Shown: positions 23,346 through 30,840 of the stretch, piece by piece
How the letters are laid out: every line of letters starts with the position of its first letter
How positions within the stretch are numbered: the stretch's first letter is position 1
Assembly: GCF_000425945.1 (NCBI RefSeq)
Contig: NZ_AUEK01000003.1
Location: forward strand, 558,001 to 622,000
DNA from: Candidatus Solirubrobacter pratensis
GTDB taxonomy: Bacteria; Actinomycetota; Thermoleophilia; Solirubrobacterales; Solirubrobacteraceae
Direction of reading: 5' to 3'
Length of the DNA stretch: 64,000 bases
Translations under genes and position numbers: made by a program
The notes under the pieces: generated by a model
The model's input: the letters and a program-made list of their open reading frames with translations, nothing else
Databases searched by the model: none
Told to the model about the DNA's origin: nothing

Positions 23346-24785
23346 TCAGGCGTGCGTCAGGACGGGCTCGCCGGCGCCGTGCGGCGCCTCGGCGGCCTTG
23401 GGCTGCCGCAGCACCGTCAGCGCGACGCCGATCGCGGCGACGGTGAGCGCGGCGGCGACGTAGAACGCGAGGTGGTAGCCGCCGGTGAGCGACGCCGGCG
23501 TGGGGTGCGAGCCGGCGCGAGACGAGGAGAGCGTCGCCAGCACCGCCAGGCCGAGCGCCCCGCCGACCTGCGCCGTCGTGTTGATCAGGCCGGACGTCAG
23601 GCCCGCATCCTCGGGCGTCGCGGCCGACATCGCGAGGCCCATCAGCGCCGGGAAGCAGAGGCCGGCGCCCGTGCCGAGCAGGACCATCACCGGCAGCACG
23701 TGCGTCGCGTAGCTGCCGTCGACCGGCGCCTGCGCGAACAGGACCAGCGCCGCCGCGATCAGGACGAGGCCCGGGAGGAGCGTGTTGCGCGCGCCGAAGC
23801 GCGTGATCAGCGGCTCGCTGTAGCGGACCGACAGCGTGCCCATGATCAACGTCACCGGCAGGAACGCGAGCCCGGTCTCGAGCGCGTCGTAGCCGAGGAT
23901 GCGCTGCACGTAGAGGGCGCCGAGGAAGAACGTGCCGAACATCCCGGCGACGGACAGGACCTGCACCAGGTTGGCGCCCGTGACATTGCGCGAGCGGAAG
24001 ACGCGCAGCGGCATGAGCGGGTTGGCCGCCGTCGCCTCGCGGACGACGAAGGCGGTCAGCAGTGCCAGGGCGATCGCGCCGAGCGACAGCGTCCCGGCGT
24101 CGCCCCAGCCGTTCTCGGCGGCCGGCTTGACGATCGTGTAGACGGCCAGCATCAGCGCGCTCGTGACGAGCGCCGCGCCCGGGAGGTCTGCGCCGCGGGA
24201 GAGGCCGATGCCCTTGTCGTGGTCGATCAGCCGCGAGGCCAGGATCGCGGTGGCGATCCCGATCGGGACGTTGATGAAGAAGATCCAGTGCCAGTTGATG
24301 GCCTGCGTGAGCACGCCGCCGGCGAGCAGGCCGACCGCGCCGCCGGCCGAGGCGACGAACGCGTAGACGCCGATCGCCTTCGCCATCTCGCGCGGCTCGG
24401 GGAACATCGTCACGATCATCCCGAGGATCACGGCCGAGGTCAGCGCGCCGCCGGCGCCCTGGAGGAAGCGCGCCGCCACGAGCATCTCCTGGCTCTGCGA
24501 CGCGCCGCACAGCAGCGATGCAGCGACGAAGACCCCGAGGCCGGCGAGGAAGACGCGCTTGCGGGAGATCAGGTCGCCGAGCCGGCCGGCGAGCAGCAGC
24601 AGGCCGCCGAACGCGATCATGTACGCGTTCACGACCCACGCGAGGCTGGAGGACGAGAAGCCGAGGTCGTCCTGGATCGACGGCAGCGCCACGTTCGTGA
24701 CGGTCGCGTCGAGCACGATCATCAGCATTCCGGCGCACAGCACGTAGAGGGCGAGCCGGCGCTGCCCTTGCTCGTTCGCGGTCAT
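23346..24785 (-). CDS. DHA2-family (EmrB/QacA-like) MFS drug exporter
   Basis: A 479-residue transporter with about 14 membrane helices. The start at 24785 is chosen because GGAGGATCGAG precedes it; longer frames exist. Signatures are LDATVTNVALPSIQDDLG in helix 1 (DHA2 motif D1), GRLGDLISRKRVF (motif A), RFLQGAGGAL (motif B) and the antiporter motif C region GGAVGLLAGGVLT. It expels hydrophobic compounds in exchange for protons. It lies 77 nt downstream of a second exporter gene on the same strand, in a unit probably controlled by the divergent PadR regulator. Confidence 0.9.
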   Translation of the reverse strand: MTANEQGQRRLALYVLCAGMLMIVLDATVTNVALPSIQDDLGFSSSSLAWVVNAYMIAFGGLLLLAGRLGDLISRKRVFLAGLGVFVAASLLCGASQSQEMLVAARFLQGAGGALTSAVILGMIVTMFPEPREMAKAIGVYAFVASAGGAVGLLAGGVLTQAINWHWIFFINVPIGIATAILASRLIDHDKGIGLSRGADLPGAALVTSALMLAVYTIVKPAAENGWGDAGTLSLGAIALALLTAFVVREATAANPLMPLRVFRSRNVTGANLVQVLSVAGMFGTFFLGALYVQRILGYDALETGLAFLPVTLIMGTLSVRYSEPLITRFGARNTLLPGLVLIAAALVLFAQAPVDGSYATHVLPVMVLLGTGAGLCFPALMGLAMSAATPEDAGLTSGLINTTAQVGGALGLAVLATLSSSRAGSHPTPASLTGGYHLAFYVAAALTVAAIGVALTVLRQPKAAEAPHGAGEPVLTHA

Positions 24786-24862
24786 CTCGATCCTCCGGTT
24801 CGTCATTTGCCTGTTGAGACCAGACCGGGGCCTGGAACTCATCGCTCATGACCAGGTCGGAG

Positions 24863-26308
24863 TCAGCCGGCGGGACTCGACATCGCCGGTTGCGGCAGCC
24901 GTCCCGCGCCGCGCGGGAGCGACGCCAGCGCCAGCGCAGCGATCAGCGCACCCGCCAGCGCGACCGCCAGCACGCCCGTCCCGGTGGCGACCGCGGCTGA
25001 CGCTCCCGCGTGCTCGCGCGCGCGGTAGATCGTCTCTGCCGCCGCCAGCGCGATCGCGCCGCCGATCTGGCGCCCGAGCAGCAGCGTGCCCATCGCCGCG
25101 CCGATGTCGGCGGGGGCGATGGAGCGCTGGAGCGCGATCTGCAGTCCTGAGAGCGTCGGCCCGATGCCGACGCCGAGCAGGCCCATGAACGCGAGCGACT
25201 GCCAGTCCGGCGTCGAGCCGTCGAAGGTCGCGAACCCGAGCGCGCCGAGCGCCGCCAGCGCGTAGCCCCACAGCACCGTCCCGCGGAACGCGAGCCGGCG
25301 CACGATGATCGCCGCCGCGACGTTGACCGCGACGAGCAGCCCGAGCATCAGCGGGTAGATCAGCAGCCCGGAGTGCGTCGCGCTGACGTCGCGCACCGTC
25401 TGGAAGTAGCGCGGCAGCAGCAGCACGCCCGCGAACAGGCCGAACATCGCCGTCGCGCCCGACAGCAGGATCGCGCCGGTGCGCCGGTCGGTCAGCAGCC
25501 GCAGCGGCACGATCGGCGCGGCCGCCCGCCGCTCGATCGCGACGAACGCCGCCAGCAGCGCGAGGCCGGCGGCGATCAGGCCGCCGACGCGCGGCTCCGT
25601 CCAGGCGGGGAGCATCCCGGACGCGTCGGCGCGCGTGCGCTCGTTGAGTCCCACCAGCAGGAGTCCGACGGCCGCCGTCAGCGATATGATCCCGGCGACG
25701 TCGAGTGGGGTGGACCGCGCCTCGCTGCGTCCGATCCAGCCCGGCAGCACGCGCGCGACGACGGCCATCGCGGCGACGCCGACAGGCAGGTTGACCGCGA
25801 AGACCGAGCGCCAGCCGACCTGGTCGGCGAGGAACCCGCCGATCAGCGGCCCGGCGATGAAGCTCACGCCCATCAAGGCCGCCAGCGCGCCCTGCAGCGC
25901 CGCGTTGCGGCGCCCGCCGAAGAAGTCGGCGACGAGGATGAAGCTCAGCCCCTCGAGTGCGCCCGCGCCGAGTCCCTGCAATCCGCGGAACGCGATCAGC
26001 TGCGTCATGTCCTGCGCCGTCGCGGCCAGCGCGGAGCCGGTCAGGAAGAGCGCCATGCCGGTCAGCAGCAGCGCCTTGCGCCCGTAGCGGTCCGACAGCC
26101 GCGCGTAGATCGGCAGGGTGACGGTCGCCGGCACGAGATACGCGGTGATCGCCCACACGTACAGCGACGAGCCGCCGAGCTCGCGCACGATCGTCGGCAG
26201 CGCGGTCCCGACGATCGTCTGGTCGAGCATCGCGAGGAGCAGACCCGACATGACGGCGGCCAGCAGCAGCCGCTGGCGGGCAGGGGAGAACTGGTCGGCG
26301 ACTGGCAT
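24863..26308 (-). CDS. DHA2-family MFS drug exporter, second
   Basis: A 481-residue transporter of about 14 helices. Motifs: MLDQTIVGTALPTIVREL, ARLSDRYGRKALLL, FRGLQGLGAGALEGL, FIAGPLIGGFLADQVGWR. The start at 26308 leaves only 14 nt to the divergent padR start and sits directly beside its operators; an internal start is possible. With its neighbour it suggests a two-pump export unit induced by a toxic compound. Confidence 0.88.
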   Translation of the reverse strand: MPVADQFSPARQRLLLAAVMSGLLLAMLDQTIVGTALPTIVRELGGSSLYVWAITAYLVPATVTLPIYARLSDRYGRKALLLTGMALFLTGSALAATAQDMTQLIAFRGLQGLGAGALEGLSFILVADFFGGRRNAALQGALAALMGVSFIAGPLIGGFLADQVGWRSVFAVNLPVGVAAMAVVARVLPGWIGRSEARSTPLDVAGIISLTAAVGLLLVGLNERTRADASGMLPAWTEPRVGGLIAAGLALLAAFVAIERRAAAPIVPLRLLTDRRTGAILLSGATAMFGLFAGVLLLPRYFQTVRDVSATHSGLLIYPLMLGLLVAVNVAAAIIVRRLAFRGTVLWGYALAALGALGFATFDGSTPDWQSLAFMGLLGVGIGPTLSGLQIALQRSIAPADIGAAMGTLLLGRQIGGAIALAAAETIYRAREHAGASAAVATGTGVLAVALAGALIAALALASLPRGAGRLPQPAMSSPAG

Positions 26309-26354
26309 ATGTCGAGACTGACATGTCAATTCCGACATGTCAAACTTGGGACAT
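26309..26354. promoter_or_regulatory. Tandem PadR operators between padR and the exporter genes
   Basis: ATGT-N8-ACAT occurs at 26309-26324 and again at 26323-26338, followed by ATGT-N10-ACAT at 26337-26354. ATGT/ACAT with an 8-nt spacer is the usual PadR operator. The boxes share half-sites, so two or three dimers could bind in a row. They overlap the padR start codon at 26323, giving tight autorepression and repression of the exporter operon (inference). Confidence 0.7.
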
Positions 26355-26868
26355 CTCGCTCCGCCACTCGATCCTCGGACTGCTCGCCCTGGCGCCGTCC
26401 AACGGCTACGAGCTCACGCGGCGCTTCGACGACTCGCTCGGCCACGCCTGGCATGCCGGGCACAGCCAGATCTATCCCGAGCTGGCCAAGCTCGAGCAGG
26501 CCGGGATGGTCGAGGTGGTCGGCGAGGGCGCGCGCGGGAGCCGCACGTTCGCGGTCACCGACGCGGGTCGCGCCGAGGTCCGGCGCTGGATGGCCGAGGA
26601 GGAGCCCGGCCGCGGCCAGCGCAGCGAGACCGCCGTGCGCTGGTTCCTCGCGTTCCTGCTCGAGCCGGCCGAGCGGCGCGCGTTCTTCGAAGGCGAGCTC
26701 GCCTATCTCGAGGCGCACGACGCGAGCATGCGCGCGCTGCGCGAGGAGCTCGAGGCGTCGGGCCGGCGCGGCGGCTTCCGCCCGGTGCTGGAGATGGGGC
26801 TTCGCGTCAACGATGTCATGCGCGAGTGGCTGCGGGAGCAGATCCAGGCCGCATCGGCGGCGGAGTGA
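26323..26868 (+). CDS. PadR-family transcriptional regulator
   Basis: A 181-residue repressor. Residues 12-90 form the PadR winged HTH (LRHSILGLLALAPSNGYEL, HSQIYPELAKLEQAGMVEVV), and residues 100-175 form the dimerisation helices typical of the longer PadR subfamily (ALREELEASGRRGG). Most homologs begin near ISLRH, about 10 residues after this ATG. It diverges from two DHA2 exporters over tandem ATGT-N8-ACAT operators, so it most likely represses export until a ligand binds. Its 3' end overlaps the convergent transporter gene by 53 nt. Confidence 0.9.
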   Translation: MSIPTCQTWDISLRHSILGLLALAPSNGYELTRRFDDSLGHAWHAGHSQIYPELAKLEQAGMVEVVGEGARGSRTFAVTDAGRAEVRRWMAEEEPGRGQRSETAVRWFLAFLLEPAERRAFFEGELAYLEAHDASMRALREELEASGRRGGFRPVLEMGLRVNDVMREWLREQIQAASAAE

Positions 26869-27685
26869 GCGCGGCGGCGGCGATCACGAGCGCGAACGCG
26901 GCGAGGCGCACGAGCAGCGCGCCGGCCTCGGTCGGCAGCGGCTCGCCGAACACCACGGGCCCGGCGGCGATCGTCAGCGCGTTGGCCGTCGCGCTCGTCA
27001 GCGCGATCACCGACACGACCGGCCCGAGCTGGAGCGAGCGGGCGGACACGAGCAGGCCGACGAGCGAGAGCGCGAGGATCACGAACGCGAACGGGTGGAC
27101 GATCACGAGCACGCCGAGGTCGCCGGCCTTCCCGCTCACCGCCTTGATCGTCACGTCCGACCCCGCCCACATCAGTCCGGCGGCGACCGCCAGCGGCGGG
27201 CCGGTGCGCCCGCGGTAGGCGAGCGCGGCGCCGGCGATGGTGACGGCGCCGACCGCCGCCAGCAGGACCAGGTCGTCGTAGTCGGCGTGCGCGGAGTCGC
27301 CGGTCTTCTCGAGCGTGGCGGCCAGGAAGGCGAGGCCGGCGGCGGTGAGCGCGACGCCGATCCACTCGCGCCGCGTCACGGGCTGGTGGAACACGCGGCC
27401 GGCGACCATCGTGACGAGCACGAGGCCGCCGGCGATCACCGACTGCACGAGCGAGATCGGCGCGAGCGCGAGCGCGCCGACGTGGAAGCCCCACGACGTC
27501 GTCGCCACGACGCAGCCGATCGTGTAGACCGGCGAGCGGAACAGCGCGACCGTGCTGGCCCAGGGCCGCCGCCACTCCACGGCGGGGGCGGCGACGGCGC
27601 CGGCGTGCTTGAGGAAGAACCCCACGACGCTCATCAGTGAGGTGACGAGCGCGAGCAGCAGGCCGAGCTGGACCGAGAATGGCAC
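26816..27685 (-). CDS. EamA/DMT-superfamily transporter
   Basis: A 289-residue membrane protein with about 10 helices. The architecture, two repeated halves of five helices (ALVTSLMSVVGFFLKHAGA; VAAGLMWAGSDVTIKAVSG), matches the drug/metabolite transporter superfamily. HPFAFVILALSLVGLL and GPVVFGEPLP are DMT-like. The substrate is unknown. The last 53 nt overlap padR on the opposite strand. Confidence 0.78.
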   Translation of the reverse strand: MPFSVQLGLLLALVTSLMSVVGFFLKHAGAVAAPAVEWRRPWASTVALFRSPVYTIGCVVATTSWGFHVGALALAPISLVQSVIAGGLVLVTMVAGRVFHQPVTRREWIGVALTAAGLAFLAATLEKTGDSAHADYDDLVLLAAVGAVTIAGAALAYRGRTGPPLAVAAGLMWAGSDVTIKAVSGKAGDLGVLVIVHPFAFVILALSLVGLLVSARSLQLGPVVSVIALTSATANALTIAAGPVVFGEPLPTEAGALLVRLAAFALVIAAAALTPPPMRPGSAPAATRA

Positions 27686-27701
27686 GGCCGACAGTATGGG
27701 G

Positions 27702-29144
27702 TCAGCGCTCGAGCGTGACCTTCAGCGACCCGTCGAGGGCGCCGAAGCGCACGGTCACGAGCAGCTTGACGCTGCGCTTGCGGCGAAGCGACCTCTTCGC
27801 GGCCTTCGTGAAGCGCAGGACCACGGTGGCCGGACCGGCCTTCTTGACCTTTGAGGAGCCCGACGCGCCCTTGGCCGTGGCGGTCAGCTTGCCCGCGGAC
27901 GGCACGGTCACCCGGAGCTTGAGGCCGTGGGCGAGGGCGCGTGCCAGCTTCACCTTGCTCGCCGAGACGGCGAGCGCCTTCGTCGCCCCGGGCGTCGTGT
28001 TGGGGCCGGGCGCCGGTGCGGCGCCGCGGGTGACGTGCTCGCAGTCGGGGGCGACGACGTCGACGGCGTCCGCGTAGACCGTGTCGTCGCCGAAGCCGCA
28101 GCTGACGCTGTCCTGCTCGCCGTCGCGCGCGTCGATCGTGTCGTTGCCGAACGGCAGCTTGCACCAGATCGGGCCGCAGTCGCCGCCGCGGCGGTCGCCC
28201 GCGATGCTGTCGCGGCCGGGGCCGCCGGTGATCGTGTCGTCGCCGAAGCCGGCGTCGATGTTGTCGTCGCCGGCGCCGCCGTCGATCGTGTCCGGGCCGT
28301 CGCTCGCGCGCAGCGTGTCGTTGCCGCCGCCGCCGCGGATCGTGCTGGGCGACGTGACCTGGACGACCTCGAGGTACTCGTCGGCGTCGGTGCCGACCAG
28401 CGTGCTCGGGCCGTAGGTCTGGACCTTCTCGACGTTGCGGACGTCGTCGCCCTCGCCGGGCAGGCCGTCGTCGGCGCCGGCGCCGAGCGTCACGTTGTAG
28501 GTGTTCGCCTCCGTGTAGCTGGAGCGGGTCCAGTCGATCCGGTCATAGCCGGGGCCACCGTCGATCACGTCGGGCGAGGGCTGGCGGTTGGCGTCGCCGC
28601 TGAGCACGTCGTCGCCGGCGCCGCCGTCGAGGCGGTCGGAGCCCGACCAGCCGTCGAGGTCGTCGTTGCCGTCGCCGCCGATCAGCGTGTCCGTCCCGGG
28701 GCCGCCCTGGAGCTTGTCGGCGCCCGGTCCGCCGTCGAGCGTCGTCGGCTGGCCGTCGAGCGAGGCGCGCAGGTCGTCGTTGCCGGCGCCGCCGGAGATC
28801 GCCATCGGGACATTGGGCAGGTCGGAGGAGATGTAGCCGTCGTCGTCGCCGTCTCCGAGGTCGACGCGCACGCCGGCCGCGGGCAGCGGACAGCTCACGA
28901 GGTCGACGCCGATCGCCGCGCACGTCGCCGGCGCCGTCACGGTCAGGTCGGGCTTGCCCTCGTAGACGCGCACCCGCGTCGTGTCGCTGGGATCGGACTG
29001 GATGCCGATGCGGTTGGTCTCGCCGGGGGCGGCGGTCACCACGAGCGCGCCATCGGCGCCGTAGGTGACGGTGCTCGCGTGGGCGGCGGGCACGGCGACG
29101 CCGGCCAGGCCGAGCGTCACCAGTGCGGTCAGGATCATCTTCAT
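27702..29144 (-). CDS. Secreted RTX-type calcium-binding repeat protein
   Basis: A 480-residue secreted protein. Signal peptide in residues 1-23 (ending AAHA), then a beta-rich domain, then several blocks of GGxGxDxLxGG nonapeptide repeats (LDGGPGADKLQGG, TLIGGDGNDDLDG, RLDGGAGDDVLSGD, IDGGAGDDNIDAGFGDDTI) that form a parallel beta roll on binding Ca2+. The final 130 residues lack RTX repeats and form a Lys/Ala/Gly-rich beta domain (KLTATAKGASGSSK). In Gram-positive bacteria these are surface or matrix proteins rather than type I-secreted toxins. No enzyme domain is visible. Confidence 0.85.
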   Translation of the reverse strand: MKMILTALVTLGLAGVAVPAAHASTVTYGADGALVVTAAPGETNRIGIQSDPSDTTRVRVYEGKPDLTVTAPATCAAIGVDLVSCPLPAAGVRVDLGDGDDDGYISSDLPNVPMAISGGAGNDDLRASLDGQPTTLDGGPGADKLQGGPGTDTLIGGDGNDDLDGWSGSDRLDGGAGDDVLSGDANRQPSPDVIDGGPGYDRIDWTRSSYTEANTYNVTLGAGADDGLPGEGDDVRNVEKVQTYGPSTLVGTDADEYLEVVQVTSPSTIRGGGGNDTLRASDGPDTIDGGAGDDNIDAGFGDDTITGGPGRDSIAGDRRGGDCGPIWCKLPFGNDTIDARDGEQDSVSCGFGDDTVYADAVDVVAPDCEHVTRGAAPAPGPNTTPGATKALAVSASKVKLARALAHGLKLRVTVPSAGKLTATAKGASGSSKVKKAGPATVVLRFTKAAKRSLRRKRSVKLLVTVRFGALDGSLKVTLER

Positions 29145-29681
29145 CCGCGGACCGTCGCCGCCGCCGGTTGCCCGCGGCTTGCTGCGACGTTGCCATCCGC
29201 TCGCCGCTGCGCGAGGGGGCGCTCGTCTCGCCGCCGGGCATGGGGTCCCCGGGCGACGGAGTACCACCCGGGGCTCGAGCGCGCGACGCTCGCGAACCTG
29301 GCGGTCTCCACGGCGTTGACGCAGCCGGGCGACCGGCGGGCATCTCAACCCCATGCGGCCGGCGCGCCGGGCGTGCGCGGCTCGAGGTCGTCGACGACGT
29401 CGACGCGCTGCGGGTGTTCCTGGAGCGCGAGCTGCGTGCCGTGTTCGCGTCCGTCACGCCCCTTCTCTCCCGGCGAACGTCAACTGCGCGGTAGTTCGAA
29501 GGAACGTCGCGCACCCCCTCGCACGCCGTGATCGTTTGGGCCGCCGTTGACGTCCGCCGGCGCCCTGCGACAGATCGCGGCTCGGCGCGGAGCGCGGGTG
29601 CACCGCCCCCCACCCCGTGGTGATCGACGCTCGCCGGCACCGGATTGCGATGGTGCCTCGGGGCTGCCGATCTTCCATGAC
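29145..29681. other. Region of possible gene decay, no intact gene
   Basis: Over 530 bases between two genes with no convincing ORF. Short protein-like stretches occur in different plus-strand frames: TEYHPGLERATLANLAVSTA near 29261-29320 and VVDDVDALRVFLERELRAVF near 29388-29450. That looks like a frameshifted relic of one gene, but I cannot name the family. The promoters of the two flanking divergent genes must also be here. Confidence 0.35.
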
Positions 29682-30224
29682 ATGCGGATCGCGTGGGGGC
29701 TGGGAGCCGTCGTGTTCGTCGCCGGCCTGGCGGCGATCCTGTTCGTGCGCGGCGGGACGGCGGACCTGGTCGAAGGCTCGTTCGCATCGCGTGGGGACGG
29801 GCGCTGGCGCGACGGCTCGGGCGCCGGCGGCGAGCCGGTGCGCACGCTGCTGCTCGCCTACCGGCCGGGCGAAGACGCGAGCCTCACGCTGTCGGTGCGC
29901 AACCGCGGAAAGCGGGCGGTGAAGCTCGTCGGCGCGGAGGTGCTCGGGCGCGGGCTGATGTTCGCGCCGCGCGCGGCTCGCTTCAAGCCGACGCCGGCCG
30001 AGCCGCACGCCGTGCGGCCCGGCGCCGCGGTCTCGCTGCCCGCGGGCAAGGAGGCCGCCGTCGAGCTGACGGGGCGCTTCACCGGCTGCGGGGACTACGA
30101 GCGCGGCGCGGAGACGTCGGACCGCACGCTGACGGTCGCGTACGAGTCAGGCGGCGAGATGCGGACCGTGGACGTGCCGCTGCGCGACGAGATCCGCGTG
30201 ATCTCGCCCGACCCCTGCGCCTAG
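29682..30224 (+). CDS. Membrane-anchored protein of unknown function
   Basis: A 180-residue protein. Residues 2-22 form an uncleaved signal/anchor helix (IAWGLGAVVFVAGLAAILF). The rest looks like one extracellular beta-sandwich: LLLAYRPGEDASLTLSVRNR, RAVKLVGAEVLG, ELTGRFTGCGDYERG. Two Cys may form a disulfide. I do not recognise a family. It converges on the DUF1707 gene with a 4-nt overlap. Confidence 0.65.
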   Translation: MRIAWGLGAVVFVAGLAAILFVRGGTADLVEGSFASRGDGRWRDGSGAGGEPVRTLLLAYRPGEDASLTLSVRNRGKRAVKLVGAEVLGRGLMFAPRAARFKPTPAEPHAVRPGAAVSLPAGKEAAVELTGRFTGCGDYERGAETSDRTLTVAYESGGEMRTVDVPLRDEIRVISPDPCA

Positions 30225-30679
30225 TAGCGCGGGGACCAGTGCCGCGAGTGCGGGGCGCGCCGGCGGCGCACGGCCTGCGACACCAGCAGCCCGAGCAGGA
30301 TGAACGGGCCGAACGCGAAGCCGAGCACGAACACGGCGACCATGATCGCCATCACCAGCGCCATCGCGACCGCGACGCCGCCGGCCAGCAGCGTCGGCAC
30401 GGTCAGCAGGGCGAGCAGCGCGAGGCCGAGCATCAGCACGACCGGAGGGTGCTGGCGGCGCGCCGGGCGCTGCGGCGCGACCCGTGCGGCCGGCACCCGG
30501 CGGTGCGGCAGGTCCTCGATCAGGTCCTCGAGCTCACCCGCCGTCTTCGCGCGGTAGGCGCCGCCGATGCGATCTTCGAGCTCCTCGTGATCCAGCCGAC
30601 CCTCGAGCGCCTGCTCACGCAGGAACGCGGCGACACGCTCGCGCTCGTCGTCGGATACGCGCATCCGGCGGGGATCCAT
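30221..30679 (-). CDS. DUF1707 (SHOCT-like) membrane protein
   Basis: A 152-residue protein. Residues 6-60 form the actinobacterial DUF1707 domain (MRVSDDERERVAAFLREQ, EGRLDHEELEDRIGGAY, TAGELEDLIEDLP). Two membrane helices follow (VVLMLGLALLALLTVPTLL; ALVMAIMVAVFVLGFAFG) and a basic tail. The domain is found fused to membrane segments throughout actinobacteria and may mediate assembly at the membrane; no precise role is known. Confidence 0.85.
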   Translation of the reverse strand: MDPRRMRVSDDERERVAAFLREQALEGRLDHEELEDRIGGAYRAKTAGELEDLIEDLPHRRVPAARVAPQRPARRQHPPVVLMLGLALLALLTVPTLLAGGVAVAMALVMAIMVAVFVLGFAFGPFILLGLLVSQAVRRRRAPHSRHWSPRY

Positions 30680-30773
30680 GGTCCAAGTGTGCGGTGATCC
30701 GCGCTCGATTGCAAGGCGGGATCGGGTTAGCCCCACCTCCGCGGAGTGCGGAGGGATCTGCACGCCGAAGTGG

Positions 30774-30834
30774 TTGACAGCGGAGTGGCCGGACCGGTTC
30801 AGTCCTCCTGCCCGGAATCAACGGATGGGAGGGG
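30774..30834 (+). promoter_or_regulatory. Probable promoter and ribosome site of the amidase gene
   Basis: A consensus -35 box TTGACA lies at 30774-30779; the -10 is weak (TTCAGT near 30798). A strong GGGAGGGG Shine-Dalgarno at about 30827-30834 precedes the GTG start by 6 nt. Confidence 0.4.
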
Positions 30835-30840
30835 TCCGTC

